NCBI GenBank assembly: GCA_009782725.1
Contig: WRIM01000015.1
Span: forward strand, 1 to 9,402
Reading direction: 5' to 3'
From: Alphaproteobacteria bacterium
GTDB taxonomy: Bacteria; Pseudomonadota; Alphaproteobacteria; Rs-D84
DNA length: 9,402 nt
A model generated the notes under the pieces. That model made no database searches. It was not told the origin of the DNA and saw only the letters and a list, made by a program, of their open reading frames with translations. Positions 1 through 5,984 of the stretch are shown here, one piece after another. The number at the start of each line of letters is the position of its first letter. The stretch's first letter is position 1. The position numbers and the translations under genes were made by a program.

Positions 1-221
1 GACAGCGGCGTTCCGCGCCATATTATCGCAGAAATCGCAGCGCCCGCGTCTTTGATTGTCATATACATGTGGCCGCTTGTCGCGCGTGTGATTTGCGATA
101 ATTCGCCGCGAATTTTTATAACGGGGAACGCGGTTTCAACCACGTTTTTCAACAACGCGGAAGCGTCAGACACACTGAAAATCAAATCAGGCTGAACAAA
201 AGGTTCTGGTTTAATAATCAT
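1..221 (-). CDS. xseA: Exodeoxyribonuclease VII large subunit, N-terminal part (cut by window edge)
   Basis: Only the first 73 codons are present. The reading runs from an ATG at 221 down to base 1 without a stop. XseA is the large subunit of exonuclease VII, which degrades single-stranded DNA. The visible part matches the N-terminal OB-fold, with FSVSDASALL at about residues 15-24, IRGELSQ at 37-43 and SGHMYMTIKD at 49-58. These correspond to the family's FSVSxLNxLL, VxGEISN and SGHxYFxLKD stretches. The start overlaps the end of the upstream phosphotransferase gene by 11 bp, so translation is probably coupled; I see no strong separate ribosome binding site. The family assignment rests on recognised motifs; the rest of the gene lies outside the window. 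Confidence 0.85.
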   Translation of the reverse strand, partial: MIIKPEPFVQPDLIFSVSDASALLKNVVETAFPVIKIRGELSQITRATSGHMYMTIKDAGAAISAIIWRGTPL

Positions 222-1125
222 CTCTATCAATTCTTCTATCGTTCATATTCATAATACCCCCCCCCTCAACAATATTGCTTAAAGTGGCGGTTTTTCCGCC
301 ATGCCACTTTGCAGCTTTTATCTTCGACACAATACCTTTAATTAAATCTGTTGGATTTGTAATATCTGCATCTTCTAAATAGTCTTGCAAATCATCACCC
401 AGCATCAGCTTTTCTGCATTAAAATCAAGATTAACCTTATCGGCGCCGGGCAAATTTTTATAAACATTTAACAATTCATCGGATATCCCAAGGGCGCGAA
501 AGTATTGCGAATAGAAATCATAATACGCCGGGCGATAATTGCTTTCCGCCAAATCAAGAATCCACAAGATTTTGCTTTTCTTGTCATAAAGAACATTATC
601 TGATTCGAAATCATAATGCGAAAAAACTTCGCTGCCTTCTGGCAAGCCGGACAGGTCTTTCTCCGCCTTTTTCAAAATCTTTAAATCTTTGGGTGACACA
701 TGGCCTTGCGCAATATCGGCAATTGAAGCGGCAAAAATATCTCCGCGAAATCCAACTTCACGAATTGGCCGCAAATGATGCATGTCGCGCATAAAGTTAG
801 CCAACCCATTTATAACGGCATTCTTATCTTGCTGTGGCAAAGACGAAAAAAGTTCAGAAGTCACTTGTTCGGCATCTGCAAATTCCAAACTGAATTTATT
901 ATTCTCAACCGCCAATGTCTTTGGAATACGATAGGTTGGATTATTTAAATTACTTATTTCCAAGACCAATCCTTGGGCCAACTGACGTTTTTGTTTCCAC
1001 ATAACGCGCCGCGCCCCAGTTTTAGCATTAGATGCAAGTTCGACGGATTTTCCAAGTTTGGCATCCTCTACAAGAAACGCATCGCTTTCGTGTCCGCTGC
1101 CTATTTTGGTTTTAACCGTGCTCAT
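211..1125 (-). CDS. APH/choline-kinase-like phosphotransferase of unknown substrate
   Basis: The protein has 304 residues. It carries the Brenner-type catalytic loop of the aminoglycoside phosphotransferase/choline kinase superfamily: HYDFESDN at 170-177 (H170, D172 as likely catalytic base, N177). It is followed by ILDLAES with D191 as the likely Mg-binding aspartate. YYDFYSQYF just after fits the helix following these motifs in the family. The N-lobe is divergent, so the substrate (small alcohol, sugar or lipid head group) cannot be named. There is no signal peptide or membrane segment, so it is probably cytosolic. The ATG lies one base after the tsaD stop, with GGAG inside the tsaD end at 7-nt spacing. 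The 3' end overlaps the xseA start by 11 bp. A G9 run (257-265) encodes part of E287-G290; gain or loss of one G would end the protein early. Confidence 0.75.
   Translation of the reverse strand: MSTVKTKIGSGHESDAFLVEDAKLGKSVELASNAKTGARRVMWKQKRQLAQGLVLEISNLNNPTYRIPKTLAVENNKFSLEFADAEQVTSELFSSLPQQDKNAVINGLANFMRDMHHLRPIREVGFRGDIFAASIADIAQGHVSPKDLKILKKAEKDLSGLPEGSEVFSHYDFESDNVLYDKKSKILWILDLAESNYRPAYYDFYSQYFRALGISDELLNVYKNLPGADKVNLDFNAEKLMLGDDLQDYLEDADITNPTDLIKGIVSKIKAAKWHGGKTATLSNIVEGGGIMNMNDRRIDRDDY
257..265. repeat. C9/G9 homopolymer inside the phosphotransferase gene
   Basis: There are nine consecutive C on the plus strand (G on the coding strand), from the third base of codon E287 through the second base of G290. 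Reading the flanks, loss of one G leads to a TGA after about five codons from E287. Gain of one leads to a TAG shortly before the normal stop. In both cases translation ends before the xseA start overlap at 211-221. Such tracts are prone to slippage in other bacteria; actual variation here is inference. Confidence 0.85.
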
Positions 1126-1126
1126 A

Positions 1127-2170
1127 TCATAACTCCGTCAATGGCCAGCGTGGACGCGGGGCGACCGGCCCGGTGACAACGCGGCCCAACTGAAAATTCT
1201 CAAGTCCCGCCCATGCGATCATCGCGCCATTATCCGTGCAAAGATTCAGCGGAGGCGCGGCGTATTGCATATCCAATTCTGCCGCCATTTTTTCCAACGC
1301 CGCGCGTATCGCGGTATTTTTTGCAACACCGCCCGCGACCACCAATGTTTTCGGCGCCGCCGCTTTGACCCGCGGGTCGCGCAAAGCGTTATGCATGCGG
1401 TTGATTACGCTGTCCACGACCGCCGCTTGGAATGATGCGCAAAAGTCGTTTATAAATTCATCGGATAACGGGCGGTTTGGTTCTTTCTCCAAGAATGTCC
1501 GGGCGGCGGTCTTAATCCCGCTGAACGAAAAATCGCATCCTGGTTTATCGCACAAAGGCCGCGGGAATTTGAACCGGGTCGCATCGCCGCCAAGCTGCAC
1601 GCGCGCGTCGATTACCGGCCCGCCGGGATAGCCAAGGCCCAACATCTTTGCGACCTTATCAAATGCTTCGCCCGCGCTGTCGTCCAAAGTTTGGCCTATT
1701 AATTCGTAATCGCCGACGCCGCGGACAAGCAAAATCTGAGTATGTCCGCCGCTTGCCAATAACAACAGAAACGGAAACGGGGTATCGTTGGTAAGGCGCG
1801 GCACCAATGCGTGTCCTTCCAGATGATTCACCGCGACCAATGGTTTCCCGGTTGCCTGAGATAATCCGACCGCGCCCATCCAGCCGACCATTACACCGCC
1901 GATAAGGCCCGGGCCCGCGGTCGCAGCAATAACGTCGATATCATCGATTTCGACGCCGGCATCCGCCAAAGCGCGCCGCGTTACGTCTTCCAACACAAGT
2001 ATATGCGCGCGCGCGGCTAATTCCGGCACAACGCCGCCGAACTTTTGATGCTGTGGAATTTGGGAATAAATTATGTGCGACATAATCTGGCGATCGGAAT
2101 TCACAACCGCAACGGATGTTTCATCGCAAGAACTTTCTATACCCAAACAAAGAATTTTTTTATCGGACAT
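1127..2170 (-). CDS. tsaD: tRNA N6-threonylcarbamoyladenosine (t6A) transferase TsaD
   Basis: The protein is 347 residues, a full-length TsaD/Kae1/Gcp. It transfers the threonylcarbamoyl group from TC-AMP to A37 of ANN-decoding tRNAs in the cytosol, together with TsaB and TsaE (established for the family). Visible motifs are GIESSCDET at 10-18 (ASKHA phosphate loop), the metal-binding NHLEGH with H116 and H120, SGGHTQI at 140-146, GEAFDKVAK at 167-175, YPGGPVID at 181-188, GGVAKN at 280-285 and TDNGAMIAW at 312-320 with D313 as a further metal ligand. The ATG overlaps the stop of the preceding 101-residue gene by one base (TAATG). An AAGGG lies about 10 nt upstream. The phosphotransferase gene follows one base after the stop. 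Confidence 0.97.
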   Translation of the reverse strand: MSDKKILCLGIESSCDETSVAVVNSDRQIMSHIIYSQIPQHQKFGGVVPELAARAHILVLEDVTRRALADAGVEIDDIDVIAATAGPGLIGGVMVGWMGAVGLSQATGKPLVAVNHLEGHALVPRLTNDTPFPFLLLLASGGHTQILLVRGVGDYELIGQTLDDSAGEAFDKVAKMLGLGYPGGPVIDARVQLGGDATRFKFPRPLCDKPGCDFSFSGIKTAARTFLEKEPNRPLSDEFINDFCASFQAAVVDSVINRMHNALRDPRVKAAAPKTLVVAGGVAKNTAIRAALEKMAAELDMQYAAPPLNLCTDNGAMIAWAGLENFQLGRVVTGPVAPRPRWPLTEL

Positions 2171-2475
2171 TAATTATTTTCCCTTAATGCGAATCCGACG
2201 CTGCACAGAGACGCCGCATCACGAATTTTCACCGAAGCCGAATTGGGAAGGGTCGCCATTTTATCAACGCACGCGACCATAATCCCGATGTTCTCGTTCG
2301 AGCCGGTCAGTATTTCAATCGCCGCGCCGCGCCGCGATTCCGATGCGGACTTCCACGCGCGAAGGTCGCCGCTTTCCAGCTCTTGCGGACGCATAGACAT
2401 AAAGAACACCACGACCACAAGCGCAAGCGCCAATATGCCGATTATGAATTTAGTATGTGTTTTTATAAAGTTCAT
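2170..2475 (-). CDS. Small membrane-anchored protein of unknown function (101 aa)
   Basis: I do not recognise this family. Residues about 9-27 form one strongly hydrophobic helix (KFIIGILALALVVVVFFMS) after a short basic N-terminus. This fits a signal anchor with the rest of the protein, from R29 on, in the periplasm; a cleaved signal peptide is less likely because no AXA-like site follows. The soluble part has two cysteines, C69 (MVACVD) and C91 (ASLCSV), which could form a disulfide. The ATG has an AAGAGC about 5 nt upstream, and the stop shares one base with the tsaD start (TAATG). The tight packing suggests co-expression with tsaD and with the 70-residue gene 11 bp upstream, but says little about function. 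Confidence 0.7.
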   Translation of the reverse strand: MNFIKTHTKFIIGILALALVVVVFFMSMRPQELESGDLRAWKSASESRRGAAIEILTGSNENIGIMVACVDKMATLPNSASVKIRDAASLCSVGFALRENN

Positions 2476-2486
2476 TTTTTGCTCTT

Positions 2487-2699
2487 TTATTTTACAATTT
2501 CATTAATACGTTTTATCATGCGGTCAAAGGCGCCTTTGGCCAACATGCCATATTCGGAACTATTGTAACCATAGGTGCCGCCTATCATAATCAAGCTATC
2601 AAGAAATTCTTGAACCATTACTGCTTCGGGACGCGATTTTGATTCTTCGCTTAATTGCAGTTTAATCGCATTGCTTGCCGACTTGAAATCTTTTGACAT
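2487..2699 (-). CDS. Small soluble protein of unknown function (70 aa)
   Basis: I do not recognise this family. The 70-residue product looks soluble and largely helical, with charged stretches at the start (KLQLSEESKSRPEA) and end (FDRMIKRINEIVK) around a glycine/tyrosine-rich middle (IGGTYGYNSSEYG). There is no signal peptide, membrane segment or cysteine. Support for a real gene is an AAGGA six bases before the ATG, its place between the DUF2155 gene (11 bp away) and the 101-residue gene (11 bp away), and the shared strand of the whole train. A function is not evident. Confidence 0.65.
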   Translation of the reverse strand: MSKDFKSASNAIKLQLSEESKSRPEAVMVQEFLDSLIMIGGTYGYNSSEYGMLAKGAFDRMIKRINEIVK

Positions 2700-2710
2700 A
2701 TTGCATCCTT

Positions 2711-3091
2711 TTATTCACAACGAACAAGCCACAAATCATAATCCGGATCTTGAAGCGGATTATATCCCGGATCGCTTGACATCATCCAACCGGAAAAAAC
2801 TTTGGCATCTTGGGGGATGCGCGCGGATTTTTTTTCAACCTGAACAAACATGAAATCATCCCGCGCGGAATAGGGCGCGGAAGCCCGACATGCGCGGACG
2901 GTTATGCTCAACCGGTCGTATTCGAACGGGACACCGACCGGCAACGTCACGGTTTGGGCGCGGCCGGCGGCTTTGTTCATAATTCTTACCACCGCCGTTT
3001 GCTTTGCAATCGTATCCTTTTCATACGCGTCTTCGGCATGCGCGGCATACGCGCAAAAGCAAACGGCGAAAGTAAAAAAAAGTTTCTTCAA
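2711..3091 (-). CDS. DUF2155-family secreted protein (TTG start)
   Basis: The protein has 126 residues. A signal peptide is clear: MKKLFFTFAVCFCAYAAHA with likely cleavage after AHA (residue 19), giving a periplasmic product. The mature part matches DUF2155, an alphaproteobacterial family: AVVRIMNKAAGRAQTV, then LSITVRACR near the middle and VFSGWMMSSDPGYNPL with YDLWLVRC at the C-terminus. The two conserved cysteines (in VRACR and LVRC) could pair. The molecular role is unknown to me. The start codon is TTG, not ATG: it is the only good start that gives a complete signal peptide, with AAGG about 10 nt upstream inside the rplS end. The gene begins 5 bp after the rplS stop. Confidence 0.85.
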   Translation of the reverse strand: MKKLFFTFAVCFCAYAAHAEDAYEKDTIAKQTAVVRIMNKAAGRAQTVTLPVGVPFEYDRLSITVRACRASAPYSARDDFMFVQVEKKSARIPQDAKVFSGWMMSSDPGYNPLQDPDYDLWLVRCE

Positions 3092-3096
3092 AACAA

Positions 3097-3492
3097 TTAC
3101 GCCTTGTTCGCGGCTTTTTCCGCGGCGGTCGCGTTAAGGTCTTCGACAATGCGCGCCTTTTTGCCCGATAATTTACGAAGGAAGAACAATTTCGCGCGAC
3201 GCACTTTTCCTATGCGGACTTTTTCGATTTTTTCAATCGCCGGAGAAGCGATCGGGAATTTGCGTTCCACGCCGACGCCGTAAGATTCTTTGCGCACGGT
3301 GAACGATGCGTTTACGCCGGCGCCGCTGCGCTCTAACACCACGCCTTCGAACAATTGAGTGCGGAATTTATCGCCGTCTTTGATTTTTACATAAACGCGC
3401 AGAGTATCGCCCGCTTTGAAGTTCGGGATTTTTTTATCAGCGGTTAATTTTTCTTGCTGTTGCTTTTCGATTTTATCAATTATGTTTGCCAT
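3097..3492 (-). CDS. rplS: Large ribosomal subunit protein bL19
   Basis: The protein is 131 residues and binds 23S rRNA at the 30S-50S interface in the family. It shows the usual N-terminus ([15 protein letters not shown]), the core [16 protein letters not shown] and [14 protein letters not shown], and the signature [19 protein letters not shown], followed by a short Ala/Lys-rich tail. I chose the ATG at 3492 because bL19 starts near this point and an AAGGA lies 8 nt upstream, inside the end of trmD. The in-frame ATG at 3498 has only 2 nt to that site. A longer reading from 3561 would add a basic stretch foreign to the family and overlap trmD. The gap to the trmD stop is 2 bp. Confidence 0.95.
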   Translation of the reverse strand: MANIIDKIEKQQQEKLTADKKIPNFKAGDTLRVYVKIKDGDKFRTQLFEGVVLERSGAGVNASFTVRKESYGVGVERKFPIASPAIEKIEKVRIGKVRRAKLFFLRKLSGKKARIVEDLNATAAEKAANKA

Positions 3493-3494
3493 TT

Positions 3495-4229
3495 TCATTT
3501 TCCTTGTATTAGGTCTGGACGTCTTTGTTTTGTTATCTCGTCCGATTGGGTTTTCCGCCACGCATCAATTTGGCCATGGTGACCGGACATCAGGACTTCT
3601 GGGACATTACGTCCGCGCCATGACGACGGGCGGGTGTACAAAGGCCATTCCAACCCCCCGATTTCAAAACTTTCATTTGCGGTCGATTCATTACCGCCGT
3701 GAACGACATTATCCAATAGACGAACGCAAGAGTCAATAAAAACCTGGGCCGCAAGTTCTCCGCCGGATATCACATAGTCGCCTATGGAAATTTCCATAAT
3801 ATCATATTCTTCGATTACGCGCTGATCGATTCCTTCGTACCGCCCGCAAATTAATGTGCAATTTGCAAAGTTCAAAGTGCAATTATTTACAAATTCCCTG
3901 GCCATTTTTTGATTCCAAACTTTTCCACGCGGAGAAAAATATATAATCGGGCCGAATTTCTTATTTGAACTTTGAACTTTGCACTTTGAACTTTCAATCG
4001 CGCTGTCAAGCGCGTTTGCCAATACGTCCGCGCGCATCACCATGCCCGCGCCGCCGCCGAATTGAGCGTCGTCGACGCTTCCGTAATTATCCGTCGCAAA
4101 GTCGCGTATGTTTATCGCGTCATAAGACCATATTTTGTTGTTCAACGCGCGTCCGACCACGCCCCCGCCAAGCGTGCCTGGAAACATTTCTGGAAAAATG
4201 GTCAATATGTCGAAATGCATTTTACTCAA
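3495..4229 (-). CDS. trmD: tRNA (guanine-37 N1) methyltransferase TrmD with repeat-derived segments
   Basis: The protein is 244 residues. It is a SPOUT-fold enzyme that makes m1G37 in tRNAs with G36, preventing frameshifting. Motifs are [11 protein letters not shown] at 6-16, [10 protein letters not shown] at 57-66, YFSPRGK at 97-103, the SAM-knot residues [11 protein letters not shown] at 127-137 and [14 protein letters not shown] at 147-160, YTRPSSWRG at 198-206 and RRPDLI near the end. Two segments are unlike the family and coincide with 7-bp repeat DNA: residues about 78-89 ([12 protein letters not shown]) before the [11 protein letters not shown] strand, and about 117-126 ([10 protein letters not shown]) before GRYEG. 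The second replaces the usual strand before the knot. All key motifs are kept, so the enzyme is probably active. The start overlaps the end of rimM by 8 bp. Confidence 0.96.
   Translation of the reverse strand: MSKMHFDILTIFPEMFPGTLGGGVVGRALNNKIWSYDAINIRDFATDNYGSVDDAQFGGGAGMVMRADVLANALDSAIESSKCKVQSSNKKFGPIIYFSPRGKVWNQKMAREFVNNCTLNFANCTLICGRYEGIDQRVIEEYDIMEISIGDYVISGGELAAQVFIDSCVRLLDNVVHGGNESTANESFEIGGLEWPLYTRPSSWRGRNVPEVLMSGHHGQIDAWRKTQSDEITKQRRPDLIQGK
3865..3882. repeat. Heptamer repeat tract, site C, in trmD
   Basis: About two units of a 7-bp repeat (AAAGTTC at 3867-3873, AAAGTGC at 3874-3880) lie within trmD, flanked by GCAA on both sides. They are in the opposite orientation to the tracts at 3964-3998 and 4604-4638. 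They encode part of the [10 protein letters not shown] segment. Confidence 0.6.
3964..3998. repeat. Heptamer repeat tract, site B, in trmD
   Basis: Four 7-bp units (TTTGAAC, TTTGAAC, TTTGCAC, TTTGAAC) followed by a degenerate fifth (TTTCAAT) occur in trmD. Because 7 is not a multiple of 3, successive units are read in different frames, giving [13 protein letters not shown] peptide. This lies in the variable loop before [11 protein letters not shown]. Confidence 0.85.
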
Positions 4230-4737
4230 ATGTTATTATCCGTTTTGCGACATCCACTTTTGCGCCGGCGAACGATACCATTTCACCGTTCGATAATTCC
4301 AAAATATCGCCCGCGCCGAAATTATGTACGGCGATTACAGTGAGAGTCTGTAGGGGCGAATGAAAATTCGCCCTGCTGTCGGTCGTATTCTTGGGCGAAT
4401 TTTCATTCGCCCCTACAACCTTCATACCGATTAAATCCGCAACGTAATATTCGTCACCGGAAAGTGCGGGCAAAGCATCGCGGTCGATAAACAATTCTGT
4501 GTCACGAAGGCCTTCGGCCGCATTGCGATCGTCTGTGCCGTCAACTTTTGCAATGATTACGGTCGAATTCGGAATCGCGCGAACGAATTTGAAATCGCCT
4601 TCATTGAACTTTGCACTTTGAACTTTGAACATTGCAAAATCCTGCGGATTTTGCGTATACGTCTGAACGCGAACTTCGCCGCGCAGGCCTTGGGCGCCGA
4701 CAATTTTTCCGACAAGGATTTTTTTAGATTCGCTCAT
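4222..4737 (-). CDS. rimM: Ribosome maturation factor RimM carrying an in-frame palindromic insertion
   Basis: The protein is 171 residues. RimM binds uS19 in the 30S head and assists late 16S rRNA processing. The N-terminal RimM domain shows KIVGAQGLRGEVRVQT (11-26) and the typical NAAEGLRDTELFID (72-85). The PRC-barrel begins at DEYYVADLIGMKVV (95-108) and continues TVIAVHNFGAGDILEL (133-148). Residues about 107-130 are not family-like: they are encoded by a 69-bp nested palindrome and sit where other RimM proteins have a short turn. A second foreign patch, FKVQSAKFN (37-45), comes from the 7-bp repeat. The start overlaps the NUDIX stop by 4 bp (ATGA), and the end overlaps the trmD start by 8 bp, indicating translational coupling. 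Confidence 0.93.
   Translation of the reverse strand: MSESKKILVGKIVGAQGLRGEVRVQTYTQNPQDFAMFKVQSAKFNEGDFKFVRAIPNSTVIIAKVDGTDDRNAAEGLRDTELFIDRDALPALSGDEYYVADLIGMKVVGANENSPKNTTDSRANFHSPLQTLTVIAVHNFGAGDILELSNGEMVSFAGAKVDVAKRIITFE
4349..4417. repeat. Nested palindromic element inserted in frame in rimM
   Basis: Two perfect 25-bp inverted arms (4349-4373 and 4393-4417) surround a 19-bp centre. Each arm also folds on itself: an 8-bp stem of GGGCGAAT with ATTCGCCC around a four-base GAAA/TTTC loop. The total of 69 bp is exactly 23 codons, with no stop in the rimM frame. No target-site duplication is evident. It resembles in concept the Rickettsia palindromic elements found in genes; identity with any named family is not claimed. 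Confidence 0.9.
4604..4638. repeat. Heptamer repeat tract, site A, in rimM
   Basis: Units TTGAACT, TTGCACT, TTGAACT, TTGAACA and a degenerate TTGCAAA run in tandem with a 7-bp period. They are in the same orientation and have nearly the same unit order as the trmD tract at 3964-3998. They encode the FKVQSAKFN patch of RimM, in a loop between strands of the N-terminal domain. Confidence 0.85.
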
Positions 4738-5135
4738 TTCTTTCCAAAGTCTGCGATTTTCGCCTTTAACGATTTGTCCGTGGGAAGATGCTCGAATTCC
4801 GACGGGTCAATCCACCGATATTCCAAATGCTCGTCCGAAAGTTTGATTTCGCCGCCGATATATTCGGCCAACATCGTCACGCCTACGACTTGAACATCGC
4901 TGTTATCAATCATGAAAGTCCACGTAGACCAAGGCGTGCCGATTTTGACGGAAAGCCCCGTTTCTTCCATGATTTCGCGGGCGATTGCGTCAATCGGCGT
5001 TTCGCCGAAATCAATCCGGCCGCCCGGTATGTCCCAAGTTCCGGGAACGACTCCAACGCGAGTGCTGCGCTTTAACGCCAACACCTTGCCGTCTTTTTGA
5101 ATAATCGCTTTGACCGCGACCATAAATTCTGACAT
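4734..5135 (-). CDS. NUDIX hydrolase
   Basis: The protein is 133 residues. The complete Nudix box GX5EX7REUXEEXGU is present at residues 39-61: G39, E45, R53, E54, E57, E58 and G60. The WDIPGGRID strand is in front of it (34-42). Such enzymes cleave nucleoside diphosphates linked to another moiety, in the cytosol, with Mg bound by the box glutamates. The C-terminal stretch EYRWIDPSEFEHLP is the usual helix entry of MutT-like members. The substrate cannot be read from the sequence. The gene sits between rpsP (15-bp gap) and rimM (4-bp ATGA overlap), an unusual place in the rpsP-rimM-trmD-rplS order. The chosen ATG has only a weak GGAAT upstream; an internal ATG at residue 5 is possible. Confidence 0.9.
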   Translation of the reverse strand: MSEFMVAVKAIIQKDGKVLALKRSTRVGVVPGTWDIPGGRIDFGETPIDAIAREIMEETGLSVKIGTPWSTWTFMIDNSDVQVVGVTMLAEYIGGEIKLSDEHLEYRWIDPSEFEHLPTDKSLKAKIADFGKK

Positions 5136-5150
5136 TTGGAATGATTCCGT

Positions 5151-5636
5151 TTATTCCGCCGCCGGTGTTTCTACTGGCGTTTCGGGCGCGGCAACTGCCG
5201 CCGCTTCCACAGGAGTTTCCACCGGGGCTTCTACAGGCGCTTCGACCGGAGCGGCCGCCGCTGCTTTCGCTGCTTCTTCTGCTTCTTTGGCTTTGGCCAA
5301 TTTTGCCGCGCGGTCTTCTAATTTCTTTTTGGTTTTTTCAGAAGGCTGATTCTTTTTTGTCTGAACCGGATGAGCCTTGGCCGCGACCAATCCCGCATTG
5401 GCCAAGAATTTATAAACGCGATCCGACGGGCGCGCGCCTTTGGCCATCCAAGCCTTTACTTTGTCCGCATCCAACACCACGCGTGTCGCGGAATCTTTCG
5501 CAACCATAGGATCGTACGAACCGATGCGTTCCAATATGCACCCGGAATCGCGCGCGTTGCGAGAATCCGTCACCACAATGTGATAATACGGGTGTTTTTT
5601 CGCGCCATGCCGCGCAAGTCTGATTACTACTGCCAT
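5151..5636 (-). CDS. rpsP: Small ribosomal subunit protein bS16 with a long Ala/Pro/Glu-rich tail
   Basis: The protein is 161 residues. The bS16 core occupies about the first 85: [23 protein letters not shown], then [13 protein letters not shown] and [24 protein letters not shown]. It helps assemble the 30S body in the family. Beyond the core comes a Lys-rich stretch ([18 protein letters not shown]) and a low-complexity tail of Ala, Pro, Val and Glu with PVEAP/PVETP repeats, making the protein about twice the length of a core-only S16. Extended tails are seen in other alphaproteobacterial S16. A strong AAGGAGC lies 4-5 nt before the ATG. The 52-residue small ORF ends 16 bp upstream. Confidence 0.96.
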   Translation of the reverse strand: MAVVIRLARHGAKKHPYYHIVVTDSRNARDSGCILERIGSYDPMVAKDSATRVVLDADKVKAWMAKGARPSDRVYKFLANAGLVAAKAHPVQTKKNQPSEKTKKKLEDRAAKLAKAKEAEEAAKAAAAAPVEAPVEAPVETPVEAAAVAAPETPVETPAAE

Positions 5637-5652
5637 TTTTGCTCCTTTTTAT

Positions 5653-5811
5653 TTATTTTGAGTTTTTATTAGTTTCGACGACACCGCCGAATACTGTTTT
5701 CATTGATTCAAGAAACGCAATCCAAGACGGATCGTTGCCGCCTTCTTTGCGTACATGATTAAGCACGCTGTCTGGACTTACATACTTGTTATTTGTTGTT
5801 TTGTCGCTCAT
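5653..5811 (-). CDS. Small ORF (52 aa) leading the rpsP operon
   Basis: I do not recognise this family. The frame runs from ATG at 5811 (an in-frame ATG at 5817 would add two residues) to TAA at 5653-5655. The product begins MSDKTTNNKYVSPDSVLNHV and has a central SWIAFLESMKTVFGGVVE segment that may form an amphipathic helix; there is no signal peptide or cysteine. The start at 5811 is preferred because AGG lies 7 nt upstream, against 1 nt for the other ATG. It begins with MS as several neighbours do, sits 16 bp before rpsP on the same strand, and follows the structured leader region. It could be a real small protein or a leader peptide. Confidence 0.6.
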   Translation of the reverse strand: MSDKTTNNKYVSPDSVLNHVRKEGGNDPSWIAFLESMKTVFGGVVETNKNSK

Positions 5812-5829
5812 ATTCATACCTATTTTTTT

Positions 5830-5941
5830 ATAAAATCGATTATAATGTTACAGATGCGCAGGGTTTGGCGGCGGACAAGTGTATTGAACATACACGGACG
5901 CCGCCAAACACAAGCAGATGTGCCGTTATAATCGATTTTAT
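5830..5941. repeat. 112-bp imperfect palindrome with perfect 16-bp ends (structured RNA or MITE-like element)
   Basis: The outer arms 5830-5845 and 5926-5941 are perfect 16-bp inverted repeats (ATAAAATCGATTATAA). Inside, 5863-5873 pairs perfectly with 5899-5909 (GTTTGGCGGCG), then 5879-5883 with 5891-5895 (GTGTA) around a 7-nt loop. The intervening stretches (5846-5862 and 5910-5925) pair only partly, and both carry CAGATG plus YGC on the plus strand. As RNA it would be a long hairpin with one large internal loop. As DNA the ends fit an element with TA-type target sites, but TA is itself palindromic, so this is weak. The arms contain TATAAT on both strands; the minus-strand one at 5844-5839 could be a -10 for the small ORF and rpsP, without a good -35. 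Confidence 0.8.
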
Positions 5942-5946
5942 CCAAT

Positions 5947-5984
5947 AAAAAGCCACCGAGAGCGATAACTCGCCGTTCGGTGTC
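5947..5984 (-). terminator. Intrinsic terminator upstream of the palindrome
   Basis: On the minus strand GACACCGA (5984-5977) pairs with TCGGTGGC (5959-5952) with one mismatch. An inner GCGA/TCGC hairpin (5973-5962) caps it, and five T (5951-5947) follow. A competing upstream GCCAC (5991-5987) can pair with the same 3' arm, which leaves room for alternative folds. Confidence 0.6.

Noticed and set aside
3493..3561. Upstream start for rplS giving 154 residues
   Set aside because: The extra 23 residues are foreign to bL19 and overlap the conserved end of trmD; the AAGGA site serves the ATG at 3492.
4349..4417. CRISPR repeats
   Set aside because: The two copies are inverted, not direct, and only one 19-bp spacer separates them within a coding gene.
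5141..5509. Plus-strand open frames opposite rpsP
   Set aside because: They are antisense readings of the Ala/Pro/Glu-rich tail, whose biased codons suppress stops.
5830..5941. 6S RNA
   Set aside because: The closing stem and central loop recall 6S RNA, but the length is short, no conserved 6S bubble sequence is recognised and no terminator follows it on either strand.
5947..5984. Resemblance of the terminator (TTATC plus CACCGA/TCGGTG plus T-run) to the 3' end of a Cas9 tracrRNA
   Set aside because: There is no cas gene, no CRISPR repeat array and no anti-repeat in the window; the similarity is confined to a generic terminator shape.
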